From the NCBI RefSeq assembly GCF_900446695.1, contig NZ_UAVP01000011.1, positions 1 through 64,000 of the forward strand: 64,000 bases of DNA. Reading direction: 5' to 3'. A program made the translations under genes and the position numbers. The notes beneath the pieces were generated by a model, which was not told where the DNA came from, did not search any database, and saw only the letters and a program-made list of their open reading frames with translations. The stretch's first letter is position 1. Each line of letters begins with the position of its first letter. The DNA is from Capnocytophaga sputigena (GTDB lineage Bacteria > Bacteroidota > Bacteroidia > Flavobacteriales > Flavobacteriaceae). This document shows, piece by piece, positions 25,588-34,719 of the stretch.

Positions 25588-27766
25588 AAATTTTAATTAT
25601 TATTTCAAAAATTTTCTTGTACTCCATACTGTCAGAGATATGGATATGTCCAATACTTTTTATTTTATTCATTCCCTTTTCATCTCTTTTTCGGGTTGCT
25701 CGATACATTATTTCATTGGACAAGTAATCTCCACCAGATCCTTCTATAGACTTCCCTTTAATATCATTAATTGTAAAATATTTACTTGTCGTATTAGTTT
25801 TTCCTTCTTTATTAGGATGAAATATTTTTAATCCATTATCATCTATGATTGATTGATCAAAAAACACTATATTTTTATCGGGAGCTAAATCTCCTCGTAA
25901 TATTTTCTCAATCGGTAAAGAGGTTTCATAGAACTCTTTTCCATTAGGAATTTGCTTAAATCTTGAACTATCCCAATCAGTAGCTTCCATTTCAAAATAC
26001 TTCAATGTTTCTATTGGGATATTAGAGGTGTCTCCAATACACATATTATCAAAATACCCTCCCCTAAATTTACAAGCAAATCTTTCAATATCAAAATTTT
26101 CATCATTCCTACTCATTGTTATCATTATATCAAAACTGTTTATGTTTTTTTCTACTAAATTCTCTACAATACAATTATCAAAATCTTCATATCTTACAGG
26201 AACTATCGCTGCTTGAATATAGGCTTTTCCTATCGTTTTCCCGTGAAAATATAAAACGGTAATTCCAGAAGGATTTTGAGTATTAATATCTGCACCTAAT
26301 TTATTAAATTTAAACTGATTAAGTACAAATGGGTCAAACCCAGTTATCAATATTTTTTTTGTTCCTTTAGGAGCTTTTGAAAAATCAATTCCTGTATAAT
26401 TTCGGCTTTTCTCTTCAAAAGTAGTGATTATTTTCTCCAAATTAGTATTTTTCTTCACTATACTTTTCTCAAAATCAATATCATTTTTAAACAAATAATG
26501 CCGTTTTAGAGCTACTTGCATTTTATTTCTTGCCCAATACAAGGGGCGATCGTCTAAATTACCTTTCTGTACTCCTATAATGGCTGCTTCCCAAAGTTTT
26601 TTAGCTTCTTTCTCTACTTGTTCCTTTATATCTTCAATAGTTAGGTTGCTATTTTCTAAATAATTAGTGAAATTTTCAACAATATTTTTTATTTGGAATT
26701 CTTTATTATCAATAAATTCATTCTCATAGTTCTCTTTTATATCCTTATTTCCGTTATTACTTTTAGCAAACAACCCCACTAATTCCTCATAATTTCTATG
26801 ATAAGTGTAAGGTATAAGCTCATTGTTATCTGCACTCATAGGGTGTCTTTGTATTTTAATTTCCACCTCAAAAGCTTGATATTGTTTTACTTCTGTTATG
26901 TATTTTTCATAGATATAGTTCTCTTTAGACTCATCATAACAAGATATAGGAATAGAAAGAAGTGTTGTTTTTATTTTGTTTTCTTTAAGTTGCCCCTCAA
27001 AACTAATCTTTGTATCTTTTAGAGTGATTGTCATTGGAGTGTCATCAGGAATGTTCTCAGTGATTACTTCTATATAAAAAGGTTCCCCATAACAGAGGTT
27101 ATGTGTTTTGCCATTTTTGAGAATTTCCTTGCCATCAGAAGTAAAAAAAATGACTTCCTTTATACAAGGAGGATTATTATTTGCTAACAGAGGCATCCCT
27201 GTAGTATCTATATTTTCAGGAATATTTATTTGTCCTGAGTCTATGAACTCTATTTTACCACTTTCAATAGGAGCATTGGCTGGAGACATCTTACCTGTGC
27301 TTACAATAGTAGATTTCTTTATTAGAGCTACATTACCCTGAAACTTAGCATCTCCCATATCTTGCCACTGAGTCAGTGTCAAGAGCTGAAAGCCATCTTC
27401 AAAAGTAAAGTTCAAAGGGGCATTTTCTATCTGAGTTCCTACGGTTTTACTTTGAATGGTAGGGGTGTCACTTAGCACTTTAAATGTTCCTATATGAGGA
27501 CCAAATTTTACTTTTGCCCCATTAATAACAAAAAGCTGGTCTTCTTGAGCTTTATCTTCTTTTTCTTGCTCTTCTTCAATAGCTTCCATTCTTTTTTGGT
27601 TACGCTGAGCTACAACTTGAGAAGCTCGTTCCTCTTGTTGTTCTGGAGTTGCTTTACCAATGGTAATGATTTCAGCCTCTTCACGCTCCTTTTCTTGACG
27701 CTTTTTATTATTCTTCTCTAAATTTTCTATGTATTTTTGTTGTTTATTTCCAAAGAACCAAGCCAT
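25568..27766 (-). CDS. PAAR-like T6SS effector with pyroglutamyl-peptidase-like domain (Cys to Ser)
   Basis: 732 residues. Residues 1-30 are a shared start (MAWFFGNKQQKYI), 30-75 a charged coil, and 75-200 a PAAR-like DUF4280 region (MSPANAPIESGKIEF). From about residue 480 the protein resembles C15 pyroglutamyl peptidases: ILITGFDPF, then QNPSG, IERFACKFRGGYFDN (Glu561), GSGGDYLSNEIMY (Ser683) and HIHIS (His709). In the C15 family the position of Ser683 is the nucleophilic Cys. Glu and His are kept. Between Glu and Ser there are about 60 residues more than usual. I infer a peptidase or amidase-like toxin. Its 3' end overlaps a secreted putative immunity gene. Confidence 0.7.
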   Translation of the reverse strand: MAWFFGNKQQKYIENLEKNNKKRQEKEREEAEIITIGKATPEQQEERASQVVAQRNQKRMEAIEEEQEKEDKAQEDQLFVINGAKVKFGPHIGTFKVLSDTPTIQSKTVGTQIENAPLNFTFEDGFQLLTLTQWQDMGDAKFQGNVALIKKSTIVSTGKMSPANAPIESGKIEFIDSGQINIPENIDTTGMPLLANNNPPCIKEVIFFTSDGKEILKNGKTHNLCYGEPFYIEVITENIPDDTPMTITLKDTKISFEGQLKENKIKTTLLSIPISCYDESKENYIYEKYITEVKQYQAFEVEIKIQRHPMSADNNELIPYTYHRNYEELVGLFAKSNNGNKDIKENYENEFIDNKEFQIKNIVENFTNYLENSNLTIEDIKEQVEKEAKKLWEAAIIGVQKGNLDDRPLYWARNKMQVALKRHYLFKNDIDFEKSIVKKNTNLEKIITTFEEKSRNYTGIDFSKAPKGTKKILITGFDPFVLNQFKFNKLGADINTQNPSGITVLYFHGKTIGKAYIQAAIVPVRYEDFDNCIVENLVEKNINSFDIMITMSRNDENFDIERFACKFRGGYFDNMCIGDTSNIPIETLKYFEMEATDWDSSRFKQIPNGKEFYETSLPIEKILRGDLAPDKNIVFFDQSIIDDNGLKIFHPNKEGKTNTTSKYFTINDIKGKSIEGSGGDYLSNEIMYRATRKRDEKGMNKIKSIGHIHISDSMEYKKIFEIIIKIFENATN

Positions 27767-27833
27767 AACAATGAGTATTTTAAATTTGTGTTGTTATTTA
27801 TTTCATTTACAATAGATTCTATAAGAATACTAT
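27190..27833 (-). repeat. Direct repeat 2a: 5' part of PAAR-like effector and upstream gene tail
   Basis: About 640 bp nearly identical to 30459-31086 (offset 3253 bp at the right end; one six-codon indel). It covers the first 190 codons of the effector and the last 20 codons of the 199-residue gene found complete at 30980, but ends abruptly at 27833. Confidence 0.85.
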
Positions 27834-27957
27834 AACTCATCACTGACGAACTCTCTCGCATTGAAAACGACCCCGAATTAGCCCATCTGATTAGAAAAGA
27901 AGAGGGAGTATAGGGGGAAAGATTCTTAAAAAATAGTTTAGGATAGTATTTGTTTTC
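27767..27957. other. Recombination junction with orphan plus-strand fragment
   Basis: The first 67 bp repeat the 3' end of the 199-residue gene. After 27833 the sequence is unrelated. On the plus strand 27836-27913 encodes LITDELSRIENDPELAHLIR followed by KEEGV and a stop, which looks like the C-terminus of a foreign gene. The rest (27914-27957) shows nothing. Confidence 0.45.
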
Positions 27958-28635
27958 CTATTTCAGTAAAAATTCTCCAGTAACAATGTAATGTTTAATT
28001 TTATGTCCTTCTATAGTTCTAAATTTCTCTTCCACTTCAAGTGTAGGTTTACAGACCATTCTTATATTATAAGCCTTATGAGTAGTAGCAATTTTTTTCT
28101 TTTCATAAGACCAATTTGACTTATAGGTTTTATCAGCAATAATGCTATCATTTTTAAAGAAATAAGAGGTTGTTTGATACCACTCCTTATAAGGTGCCCG
28201 TTCTTTGGTTAAAGTGTATAATACACTATCTACCAACTTGAAATCTGCATACGACCACAATTCTATAGGTTGCTTTATCCTGACTAAAGTATCACCTATG
28301 ATATCCATAAAGCGATTATTGATTGTAAACTTGTTACGATACATTTCTCCATCATCTGAGAACAGTACCAAATTCATCTCTCCATAGTTGTAAAAATAAA
28401 CTTTGTTTATTTTTACATATGGATTTTTTAGTAATTTTTGTCGTTCCTGTTCTTGAAGATATTCAAAATGGTCTTCATAGTACCTTGAAAATACTTTTAC
28501 GGTATCAGGATCTATTCCGCGAGATATTAGATAATTCATAAATCTAACATTTTTGCGATCTTCTTTTCCTGTTCTACAACAAACAAAAAGCAGCAGGAGT
28601 ATAAAACTTATTGTATAAACAATCTTATTTTTCAT
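27958..28635 (-). CDS. Lipoprotein, probable immunity to the 795-aa effector
   Basis: The ATG at 28635 overlaps the TGA of the effector gene (ATGA) and gives MKNKIVYTISFILLLLFVCC, a lipoprotein signal (lipobox FVCC). A longer frame from 28710 lies inside the effector and is less likely. The mature 200 residues are charged with many aromatic residues (VKINKVYFYNYGEMNLVLFS) and end HYIVTGEFLLK. No named family. Coupling to the effector and periplasmic targeting indicate immunity. Confidence 0.65.
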   Translation of the reverse strand: MKNKIVYTISFILLLLFVCCRTGKEDRKNVRFMNYLISRGIDPDTVKVFSRYYEDHFEYLQEQERQKLLKNPYVKINKVYFYNYGEMNLVLFSDDGEMYRNKFTINNRFMDIIGDTLVRIKQPIELWSYADFKLVDSVLYTLTKERAPYKEWYQTTSYFFKNDSIIADKTYKSNWSYEKKKIATTHKAYNIRMVCKPTLEVEEKFRTIEGHKIKHYIVTGEFLLK

Positions 28636-31019
28636 TTTCTTAAATTTTGTTGATTTAAATAAATATCTTGCGCTTGTTTTGCATTGAAATATTCTTTTAC
28701 TCTTTCCCAATCTATTTTATTGTTTTTATTGTAGATAGAAAATAACCAATGAAAAGTAGGATTAGGTACTCGTTCATTTCCATTCGTTTTAAAAGGTCTT
28801 TTCCAAAAAGGATATTTATATTTTGTTTTGTCTGTAATTTCCTGACTTAAATTGTAATCATTTAAGTCTCTTCTATAAGTTCTCATTTTTTTTGCATAAT
28901 CGGCTTTAGCTTTCTCAAAATCTTCTTCTTTTATATAATCACTTCTCAAAGGTCTTTTAGGTTCCTGAGGTTTTTTTTCAGGCCAAGTAATTGCATTATG
29001 CATATTATTGCTTGGCCAAAAACAGCCATAACCAAAAACATCATTATTACCCAACACCTTGCCATAATCATCCGTCATAGTAAAAGTTTCTTGCCCTCTG
29101 TTTAGGGTTAACTCGAACAGATTTTGTAGGTCATAGTTCTGTCCATCAATCATTACATCTTTATTCAAAGGTCTTTTATTACTTGATTTTCCATAATACA
29201 AATCAAAGGCATAAGAGAAATTTAAATTTTCTCTTAATTTAAATTTTATATTAGCACCAGCTGACCAATTTTGATCAGAATTTATCCCCAAAAATGGGAT
29301 TTTACAGACATCATTATATGAAGCTATTATAAAATTTCCAGCTTTAATAGCTGCTCCACCTAATATTTGATGACGATGATTATGGTCATGAGTATTATAT
29401 TCATCTTTTATAAGATTTCCTTCTTCATCGAAGTTTTTAGAAACATCACCTGTACTTAATACTCCTGTTACTCCTAATGAAAAAGCATATTTATATGGGT
29501 TATAAACTCCTGTCCCCGTATACTGATTAAATAAATTTAAAGAGCAGGAATTCCCTGTCTTTGAGCCTATAGTAAGAGAGGGACTTGCACTTAGTGTTGC
29601 TAATTGAGGACTAAGATCTGATGTACCAGGAGTGCCTTGATAAAGTGTTGTGGCAAGATTTAATCCTATCATAACACTAGTTGGTCCTATCAATGGCACT
29701 TTAAGATCTTTAGCCACTTCTTTTTGTAATCCTGCATATACTGTAAAAGAGCAAGCAGGAGTTCCATTTCCTTTCCAAGCCATTGAAAATTTAAATCCAA
29801 TATTAGGTAATATAGGAGTCTCTGGTGGGGGAGGCGTAGGATAGCTTAATATCGTTGGAAAAGTACTATCACCTTGACGAGGCTCTGAAGAAGGTATTTC
29901 TGTCATCATGTCATCATAAACAGAACTTTCAATAGAGCAGTCTTGGAGTATCTCTTCAGGAACCTCTAAACAGATATTTAGTGTATGTATCTCTTTTTGG
30001 GGTGTTGTGAGTTTTGCAATTGGGATATTACAAGTATTCCCAAAACCATCAAAACGCAGAAATTCATACTCAAACAAATCTAAGATAGTAGTATCATCTA
30101 TTAAATTTTCTACAACCCCTTCTATATATTTAGCATAACATTCTCCTAAAACTGTAATAAGTTGAATTTTTCGATCGTTATCTTTTTCAATATCAGCCAG
30201 TTGTTTCTCAGATATTTGTATTTTCTCAGAAAAGGAATCATATTTTCCCCATTTGTCAGAAAATAAATCTTTGACAACCTCTATTTCAGGATTTTTAATT
30301 TGATTTTCAATAACTTTTTTATAAAATTTATATACGTAGCTATCTGGTTCATCGATATTTGACATTACCTCTTTAGCTACTTCTAATAAGTGATTATGAA
30401 AATAATTGCTTTCAAGAGAATATTCACTTTTTTCAATAGTTTGGTTAAATAAAGGCAAGGGCATTCCTGTAGTATCTATATTTTCAGGAACATTTATTTG
30501 TCCTGAGTTTATGAACTCTATTTTACCACTTTCAATAGGAGCATTGGCTGGAGACATCTTACCTGTGCTTACAATAGTAGATTTTTTAATAAGAGCTAAG
30601 TTATCTTGGTATTTGGCTGTTCCAACCTCTTGCCACTGCGTTAGGGTCAATAGCTGAAATCCATCCATAAATGTAAAGTTGGCAGGGCTTTTTTCTATTT
30701 CAGTACCTACAGTTTTACTTTGGATGGTAGGGGTGTCACTTAGCACTTTAAATGTTCCTATATGAGGACCAAATTTTACCTTGGCTCCATTAATAACAAA
30801 AAGCTGGTCTTCTTGAGCTTTATCTTCTTTTTCTTGCTCTTCTTCAATAGCTTCCATTCTTTTTTGGTTACGCTGAGCTACAACTTGAGAAGCTCGTTCC
30901 TCTTGTTGTTCTGGAGTTGCTTTACCAATGGTAATGATTTCAGCCTCTTGACGCTTTTTATTATTCTTCTCTAAATTGTCTATGTATTTTTGTTGTTTAT
31001 TTCCAAAGAACCAAGCCAT
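28632..31019 (-). CDS. PAAR-like T6SS effector with beta-rich C-terminal toxin domain
   Basis: 795 residues. The first 190 are nearly the same as in the effector at 25568 (MAWFFGNKQQKYIDNLEK, PAAR-like core with KMSPANAPIESGKIEF), apart from a six-residue deletion. A helical section follows (about 200-350), then a proline hinge (ILSYPTPPPPETPILPNIG). A beta-rich domain of about 230 residues comes next, with alternating strands (NFIIASYNDVCKIPFLGINS, NLNFSYAFDLYYG, FELTLNRGQETFTMTDDYGK). A charged tail ends QNLRK. The beta-rich part recalls polymorphic toxin type 23, but I am not certain. Cognate immunity is the overlapping lipoprotein. Confidence 0.65.
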   Translation of the reverse strand: MAWFFGNKQQKYIDNLEKNNKKRQEAEIITIGKATPEQQEERASQVVAQRNQKRMEAIEEEQEKEDKAQEDQLFVINGAKVKFGPHIGTFKVLSDTPTIQSKTVGTEIEKSPANFTFMDGFQLLTLTQWQEVGTAKYQDNLALIKKSTIVSTGKMSPANAPIESGKIEFINSGQINVPENIDTTGMPLPLFNQTIEKSEYSLESNYFHNHLLEVAKEVMSNIDEPDSYVYKFYKKVIENQIKNPEIEVVKDLFSDKWGKYDSFSEKIQISEKQLADIEKDNDRKIQLITVLGECYAKYIEGVVENLIDDTTILDLFEYEFLRFDGFGNTCNIPIAKLTTPQKEIHTLNICLEVPEEILQDCSIESSVYDDMMTEIPSSEPRQGDSTFPTILSYPTPPPPETPILPNIGFKFSMAWKGNGTPACSFTVYAGLQKEVAKDLKVPLIGPTSVMIGLNLATTLYQGTPGTSDLSPQLATLSASPSLTIGSKTGNSCSLNLFNQYTGTGVYNPYKYAFSLGVTGVLSTGDVSKNFDEEGNLIKDEYNTHDHNHRHQILGGAAIKAGNFIIASYNDVCKIPFLGINSDQNWSAGANIKFKLRENLNFSYAFDLYYGKSSNKRPLNKDVMIDGQNYDLQNLFELTLNRGQETFTMTDDYGKVLGNNDVFGYGCFWPSNNMHNAITWPEKKPQEPKRPLRSDYIKEEDFEKAKADYAKKMRTYRRDLNDYNLSQEITDKTKYKYPFWKRPFKTNGNERVPNPTFHWLFSIYNKNNKIDWERVKEYFNAKQAQDIYLNQQNLRK

Positions 31020-31086
31020 AACAATGAGTATTTTAAATTTGTGTTGTTGTTTATTTCATTTACAATAGATTCTATAAGAATACTAT
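30459..31086 (-). repeat. Direct repeat 2b: 5' part of PAAR-like effector and upstream gene tail
   Basis: Partner of 27190-27833. Here the sequence continues into the complete 199-residue gene, so this copy is the likely parent. The repeat shows that different toxin domains were attached to one PAAR-like delivery module. Confidence 0.85.
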
Positions 31087-31579
31087 TTCTATATTCAAGA
31101 AGGTCTTCACCATTGCGAATTACTTTGTTTTCCTCTTTGGGATGTCCATTAAAAAGTAATCCTAACATATTATTTTGATTAAGGAAAGTAATAAAACTTT
31201 GTTCATCTTCTAGTAGGTTAGTAATAGAAGTGCAATAGTTCTCTATTTCATAACCTTTATGAATGGTAGTAATAGATAGTTGTATTTTTTTCCATTTGAT
31301 TTTAATAGCAGAAAGATTGAATACTTTAGCTATTCTATTTTCTTCATTGGTACCTACTTCCAAATAATTGAAAGTAGAGGCTATTTTTCGCAATAAAGTA
31401 TTCAGTGTATTTTCTTCAGGAAATAGATACTTTATAGTCATTACTTGGTAATAAGCTAAATTTGCTTTTTTACCTAAATACCAAATCTCTATAAGACGTT
31501 TATAAGTATTCTCTTGAGCATAAGGTGTATTATAATCCTTATTTACAATACTTTCTATGAGATATTTTTCATTTTTCAT
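30980..31579 (-). CDS. Unknown protein coupled to the PAAR-like effector
   Basis: 199 residues, no signal peptide or membrane helix: MKNEKYLIESIVNKDYNTPY, a middle part with TLLRKIASTFNYLEV, and a C-terminus (SILIESIVNEINNNTN) ending LEINNKNT. Its 3' end overlaps the start of the effector gene by 40 bp, and a remnant of its 3' end precedes the second PAAR-like effector. It starts 3 bp after the phospholipase gene. Constant coupling to a PAAR-like module suggests an adaptor or chaperone for loading, but it could be a cytosolic immunity protein. Confidence 0.6.
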   Translation of the reverse strand: MKNEKYLIESIVNKDYNTPYAQENTYKRLIEIWYLGKKANLAYYQVMTIKYLFPEENTLNTLLRKIASTFNYLEVGTNEENRIAKVFNLSAIKIKWKKIQLSITTIHKGYEIENYCTSITNLLEDEQSFITFLNQNNMLGLLFNGHPKEENKVIRNGEDLLEYRNSILIESIVNEINNNTNLKYSLLWLGSLEINNKNT

Positions 31580-31581
31580 CT

Positions 31582-33558
31582 CTAATATTCTTTGCGTATT
31601 CTATCAGGAGTTGGATCCATACCAAACCAATCTCTATTAGCTGACCAATGGAGGTATTTGTTACGTAATATTCTTAAAACATCTTGTGTTTCAAAGATTG
31701 GGTTTCTTTTATTTACTTCTTGTAAAACTTTTGGGTAATCAATCTTTGGCTCACTATCGAAAGTAACCGTTTTTTTATATGTACCTCCTTCTAAAAGCAT
31801 CATATTTTGATCTTTTTCTTTTTTCTTTTCCTGTTCTTTTTTTCTTTTGCTTTTAATCTCATTAATTACTTTTTCCCCTTCTTCCTGAAGTAGTTTTTTT
31901 ACTTTTTCATCTGGTAGAAAGCGCCATTCTTTTTCCTCTTCTGATCTTTCCTCTTCTTTTTTATTCTCATCTCTAAAAACATATTTTCTCAAACGCTCTT
32001 TAGCGTCTATGAGTTTTTTATCTTGAGGGTCTGAAATAGGATAATCAGTAACAACATTTTTACTAATTACATTTGCGTAGCTATTCCCTAAAATATCATT
32101 AAAAAACTGTTGCATAAAATGTAGAGGAATATAACTATATTCTTTTCGTAAAAAACGTGTCCCTGAAAGCTTGAAAAAGGGGATATTTAATTGTTCCCTT
32201 GTATACCAATGTTTGGCTATCAAATCCTCACGAAGTGTATCTAAGCCAGAATTATAATTACTGTTATCTATCTCATCAACATACTCAGTACCTGTTTCGT
32301 ACGCTCCCCCAATATCGCAATGGACTCCTGGAAAAACTTTTTCTATATAATTACAATTACTTTCTTGTGGACGCAATTTGGTTAAGGAGAAATTTTCGCG
32401 ATGTTCATCCATTGCTGTAAAATGAACTGCTTTTCCAAAATTTCCGATATTATTTAGTTGCAATTGTTTTACATCATCCTTAAAATAATCTTTAAGGTAA
32501 GAGGCTTGTTCTATACCTTTTATTTTTAGAGAAATACCCTTTATATTTCCAAATTCTTCATAGGAAGAAACTGTGTCATAAATCCCTACAAATCGTATCT
32601 CTAAGCTTATCTTATCTAATATTTTAGGATTTATTCCTTCTTTTAATAGATAATATCCTAAATAGCCATATTTAGGCCATTTACCTTCCTCAAAGAAATC
32701 TATATTTACTCTTACATTATCCTTGTCATAATAAAAATAAGCATACTCATTATAACCATAACGATTACCCTCATTATATAGTCTTCTCCCTGTCTTTTCA
32801 AATCTTTTATCTAATTTAGTATCCTCTTCTCTCTTGTTAGAAATATTTATTTCATAAAGAAAATTGCGTGCCGCTGCTGCCCCACGACTAAAACCAAAGA
32901 CATCTAAAGTAACCTTAATAACCTCATCTGTTTCTTCGGGTAATTTCTCTTTAATTTTCATACCCAATTCATAACAACCTCTACGTACTTTTCCTCTGAT
33001 ACCTGTATCTCCTGAACCAAACTGAAAACCTGCATCTATATCTTTTTGCCAATTGAGAGTACCAATGCCTTCTATATAGATGGCATAGGTCTCATTACAA
33101 CACGCCCACATACGGGCTACATTGGTATAATCGTTCATCAGACTGTTATCAACCCCTTGTTTATCAGCCAACGATCTCTTATCAGCATTGTAATAACCGA
33201 CGATTTCTTTTAATATTTCAGGGACTTCTGAACCTGCTTGCTTTTCTTTTTCAAGTGTTTGTTCTAATGTCTTAATATCTTTAAAATCCAATCCTAAATG
33301 CCATTTGTCAGCATTTGTAAGTTCGTCATTTTCAAAACGTTCTCTTCTTTTTTTTATTAACTCTTCTTTTTGCGTCACTGTATTAACATTATCAGAAGGA
33401 AGAATTTTGAGATCTTCTTGATTAAGCATTTTTAGGCGCAAATCGGTATTATCTTTATTATTGAGAGTGCCATCAAAAAATAATCCAAACTCTAAGTGAA
33501 TTGTTCCAAAGTTGGTTTCTTGGTAAGTTCCTGAGTTGTATACAAATGTTTGTGCCAT
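31582..33558 (-). CDS. DUF2235 phospholipase-type T6SS effector (Tle family)
   Basis: 658 residues. The N-terminal LEFGLFFDGTLNN and the nucleophile elbow VFGFSRGAAAARNF (G-F-Ser224-R-G) are those of DUF2235 alpha/beta hydrolases, which include T6SS lipase effectors (Tle1 type). VGIYDTVSSY and VFPGVHCDIGGAYE (with the Asp and His of the catalytic site) follow. The C-terminal region is highly charged. It probably cleaves membrane phospholipids of the target cell. Its immunity candidates are the two DUF2931 lipoproteins directly upstream. Its vgrG partner is copy 3 at 35847. Confidence 0.85.
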   Translation of the reverse strand: MAQTFVYNSGTYQETNFGTIHLEFGLFFDGTLNNKDNTDLRLKMLNQEDLKILPSDNVNTVTQKEELIKKRRERFENDELTNADKWHLGLDFKDIKTLEQTLEKEKQAGSEVPEILKEIVGYYNADKRSLADKQGVDNSLMNDYTNVARMWACCNETYAIYIEGIGTLNWQKDIDAGFQFGSGDTGIRGKVRRGCYELGMKIKEKLPEETDEVIKVTLDVFGFSRGAAAARNFLYEINISNKREEDTKLDKRFEKTGRRLYNEGNRYGYNEYAYFYYDKDNVRVNIDFFEEGKWPKYGYLGYYLLKEGINPKILDKISLEIRFVGIYDTVSSYEEFGNIKGISLKIKGIEQASYLKDYFKDDVKQLQLNNIGNFGKAVHFTAMDEHRENFSLTKLRPQESNCNYIEKVFPGVHCDIGGAYETGTEYVDEIDNSNYNSGLDTLREDLIAKHWYTREQLNIPFFKLSGTRFLRKEYSYIPLHFMQQFFNDILGNSYANVISKNVVTDYPISDPQDKKLIDAKERLRKYVFRDENKKEEERSEEEKEWRFLPDEKVKKLLQEEGEKVINEIKSKRKKEQEKKKEKDQNMMLLEGGTYKKTVTFDSEPKIDYPKVLQEVNKRNPIFETQDVLRILRNKYLHWSANRDWFGMDPTPDRIRKEY

Positions 33559-33574
33559 AATTAAGTTTCTTTTT

Positions 33575-34714
33575 TTAATCCAAAGGAGTGGGGGTTATGA
33601 CATTTCTATCGGAAAGTTTATAAAATTTTAATTCTTTAGGTTCTAAAAAAGTTTGTTTGCCATTGTCACCTATCAATTGAAAGGTAAGGTTCGTGTTGGC
33701 TCGATTTACCCGAATATCTAAATGAGCCGTTACTTTATTGGCTTCTTTTCCAAAGACTTCTTGATAAGCTGTTAGTACTGCTTCCCAATCAAACCAAACT
33801 TTTGCTAAATATTTTTGTCCGCTTTCAGCTTTGTAAGAGATGACTAATTCTTTAAACAAGGGACGTTTTTGAATAGGTTCTTCTAAATAGAAGAAATCTT
33901 TTTTGCCCATATAGGAAGCAAAATCAGTATACAAGGTAGTGCCTGCCTCTCCATTCCAATATCTCACCCTAACATCACCTATTTTTCCATTGGGAATTTC
34001 ATAGATAGGGAACCATTGGTATTGATGGTCTCTATAGCTATCCCATAAGCCAAAGGGGATAGGTTTGTTTTTATTGGCTTCGCGTACTACTTTAGGAATT
34101 GTTAAATCACTATTTAAAACCTCTTCTCTATCCTCTTTGCTAAATATAAGGCGTTCGTGGCTATCTAACCCAGGAGGCTCTTTCAATTCTATTTTTTCGG
34201 CTTGGTATTTTCCTATTTCAGTAGTTTTTTTATAGCCTCTACCTGCCCATAGCACTACTACACCCCCAGGGGCTACCCCTACTACTATAGTATTATAGGT
34301 TGTATGTCTTACTTCTCCATTAGGAACTCTTTCTTTATAGCCTTCTCTGAAAAGTTTTTCTATCTTTTTATAATCAATAGTTGTTTTGAGCCTATAAAAA
34401 CAATCTTCTTTATAGGACAGCCATACCATATCTACACTTGAAGGCAAGTATGCCATTGAATGGCTTTCATACCCCAAGGCATTACCCCAATCGGGTTCTT
34501 CTTTTTTAGTGTACAACTCTCTTACAATGGGTCTTCCACCTACCATAGCGGCATAAAAACGTATAGGGTAACCTATGGGGGTATTCACCGCTACGCCCCA
34601 ATCGTATTGTGGTTCATTCATATTCTTATTATTGTTGTTATGGTTTTGACAGCTAGCGAATTGCAGAGTTAAGAGTAAAAATAATAATGGTTTTATTACA
34701 AATTTCTGTGGCAT
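33575..34714 (-). CDS. DUF2931 lipoprotein, probable immunity to the phospholipase effector
   Basis: 379 residues. Lipoprotein signal MPQKFVIKPLLFLLLTLQFA followed by SCQ (lipobox FASC), an asparagine-rich linker (NHNNNNKN), then a domain starting YDWGVAVNTPIGYPIRFYAA that resembles DUF2931, a family often found beside T6SS phospholipases. The C-terminal half has paired strands and ends VITPTPLD. It is a tandem paralogue of the gene at 34720, with about 90% shared residues by eye. It should sit in the periplasm anchored to a membrane and block the phospholipase. Confidence 0.75.
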   Translation of the reverse strand: MPQKFVIKPLLFLLLTLQFASCQNHNNNNKNMNEPQYDWGVAVNTPIGYPIRFYAAMVGGRPIVRELYTKKEEPDWGNALGYESHSMAYLPSSVDMVWLSYKEDCFYRLKTTIDYKKIEKLFREGYKERVPNGEVRHTTYNTIVVGVAPGGVVVLWAGRGYKKTTEIGKYQAEKIELKEPPGLDSHERLIFSKEDREEVLNSDLTIPKVVREANKNKPIPFGLWDSYRDHQYQWFPIYEIPNGKIGDVRVRYWNGEAGTTLYTDFASYMGKKDFFYLEEPIQKRPLFKELVISYKAESGQKYLAKVWFDWEAVLTAYQEVFGKEANKVTAHLDIRVNRANTNLTFQLIGDNGKQTFLEPKELKFYKLSDRNVITPTPLD

Positions 34715-34719
34715 ATTTT

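Noticed and set aside
28636-28710. Longer start of the lipoprotein at 27958
   Set aside because: It would put 25 charged residues before the signal peptide and lies in the upstream effector gene; the ATG at 28635 gives a normal lipoprotein.
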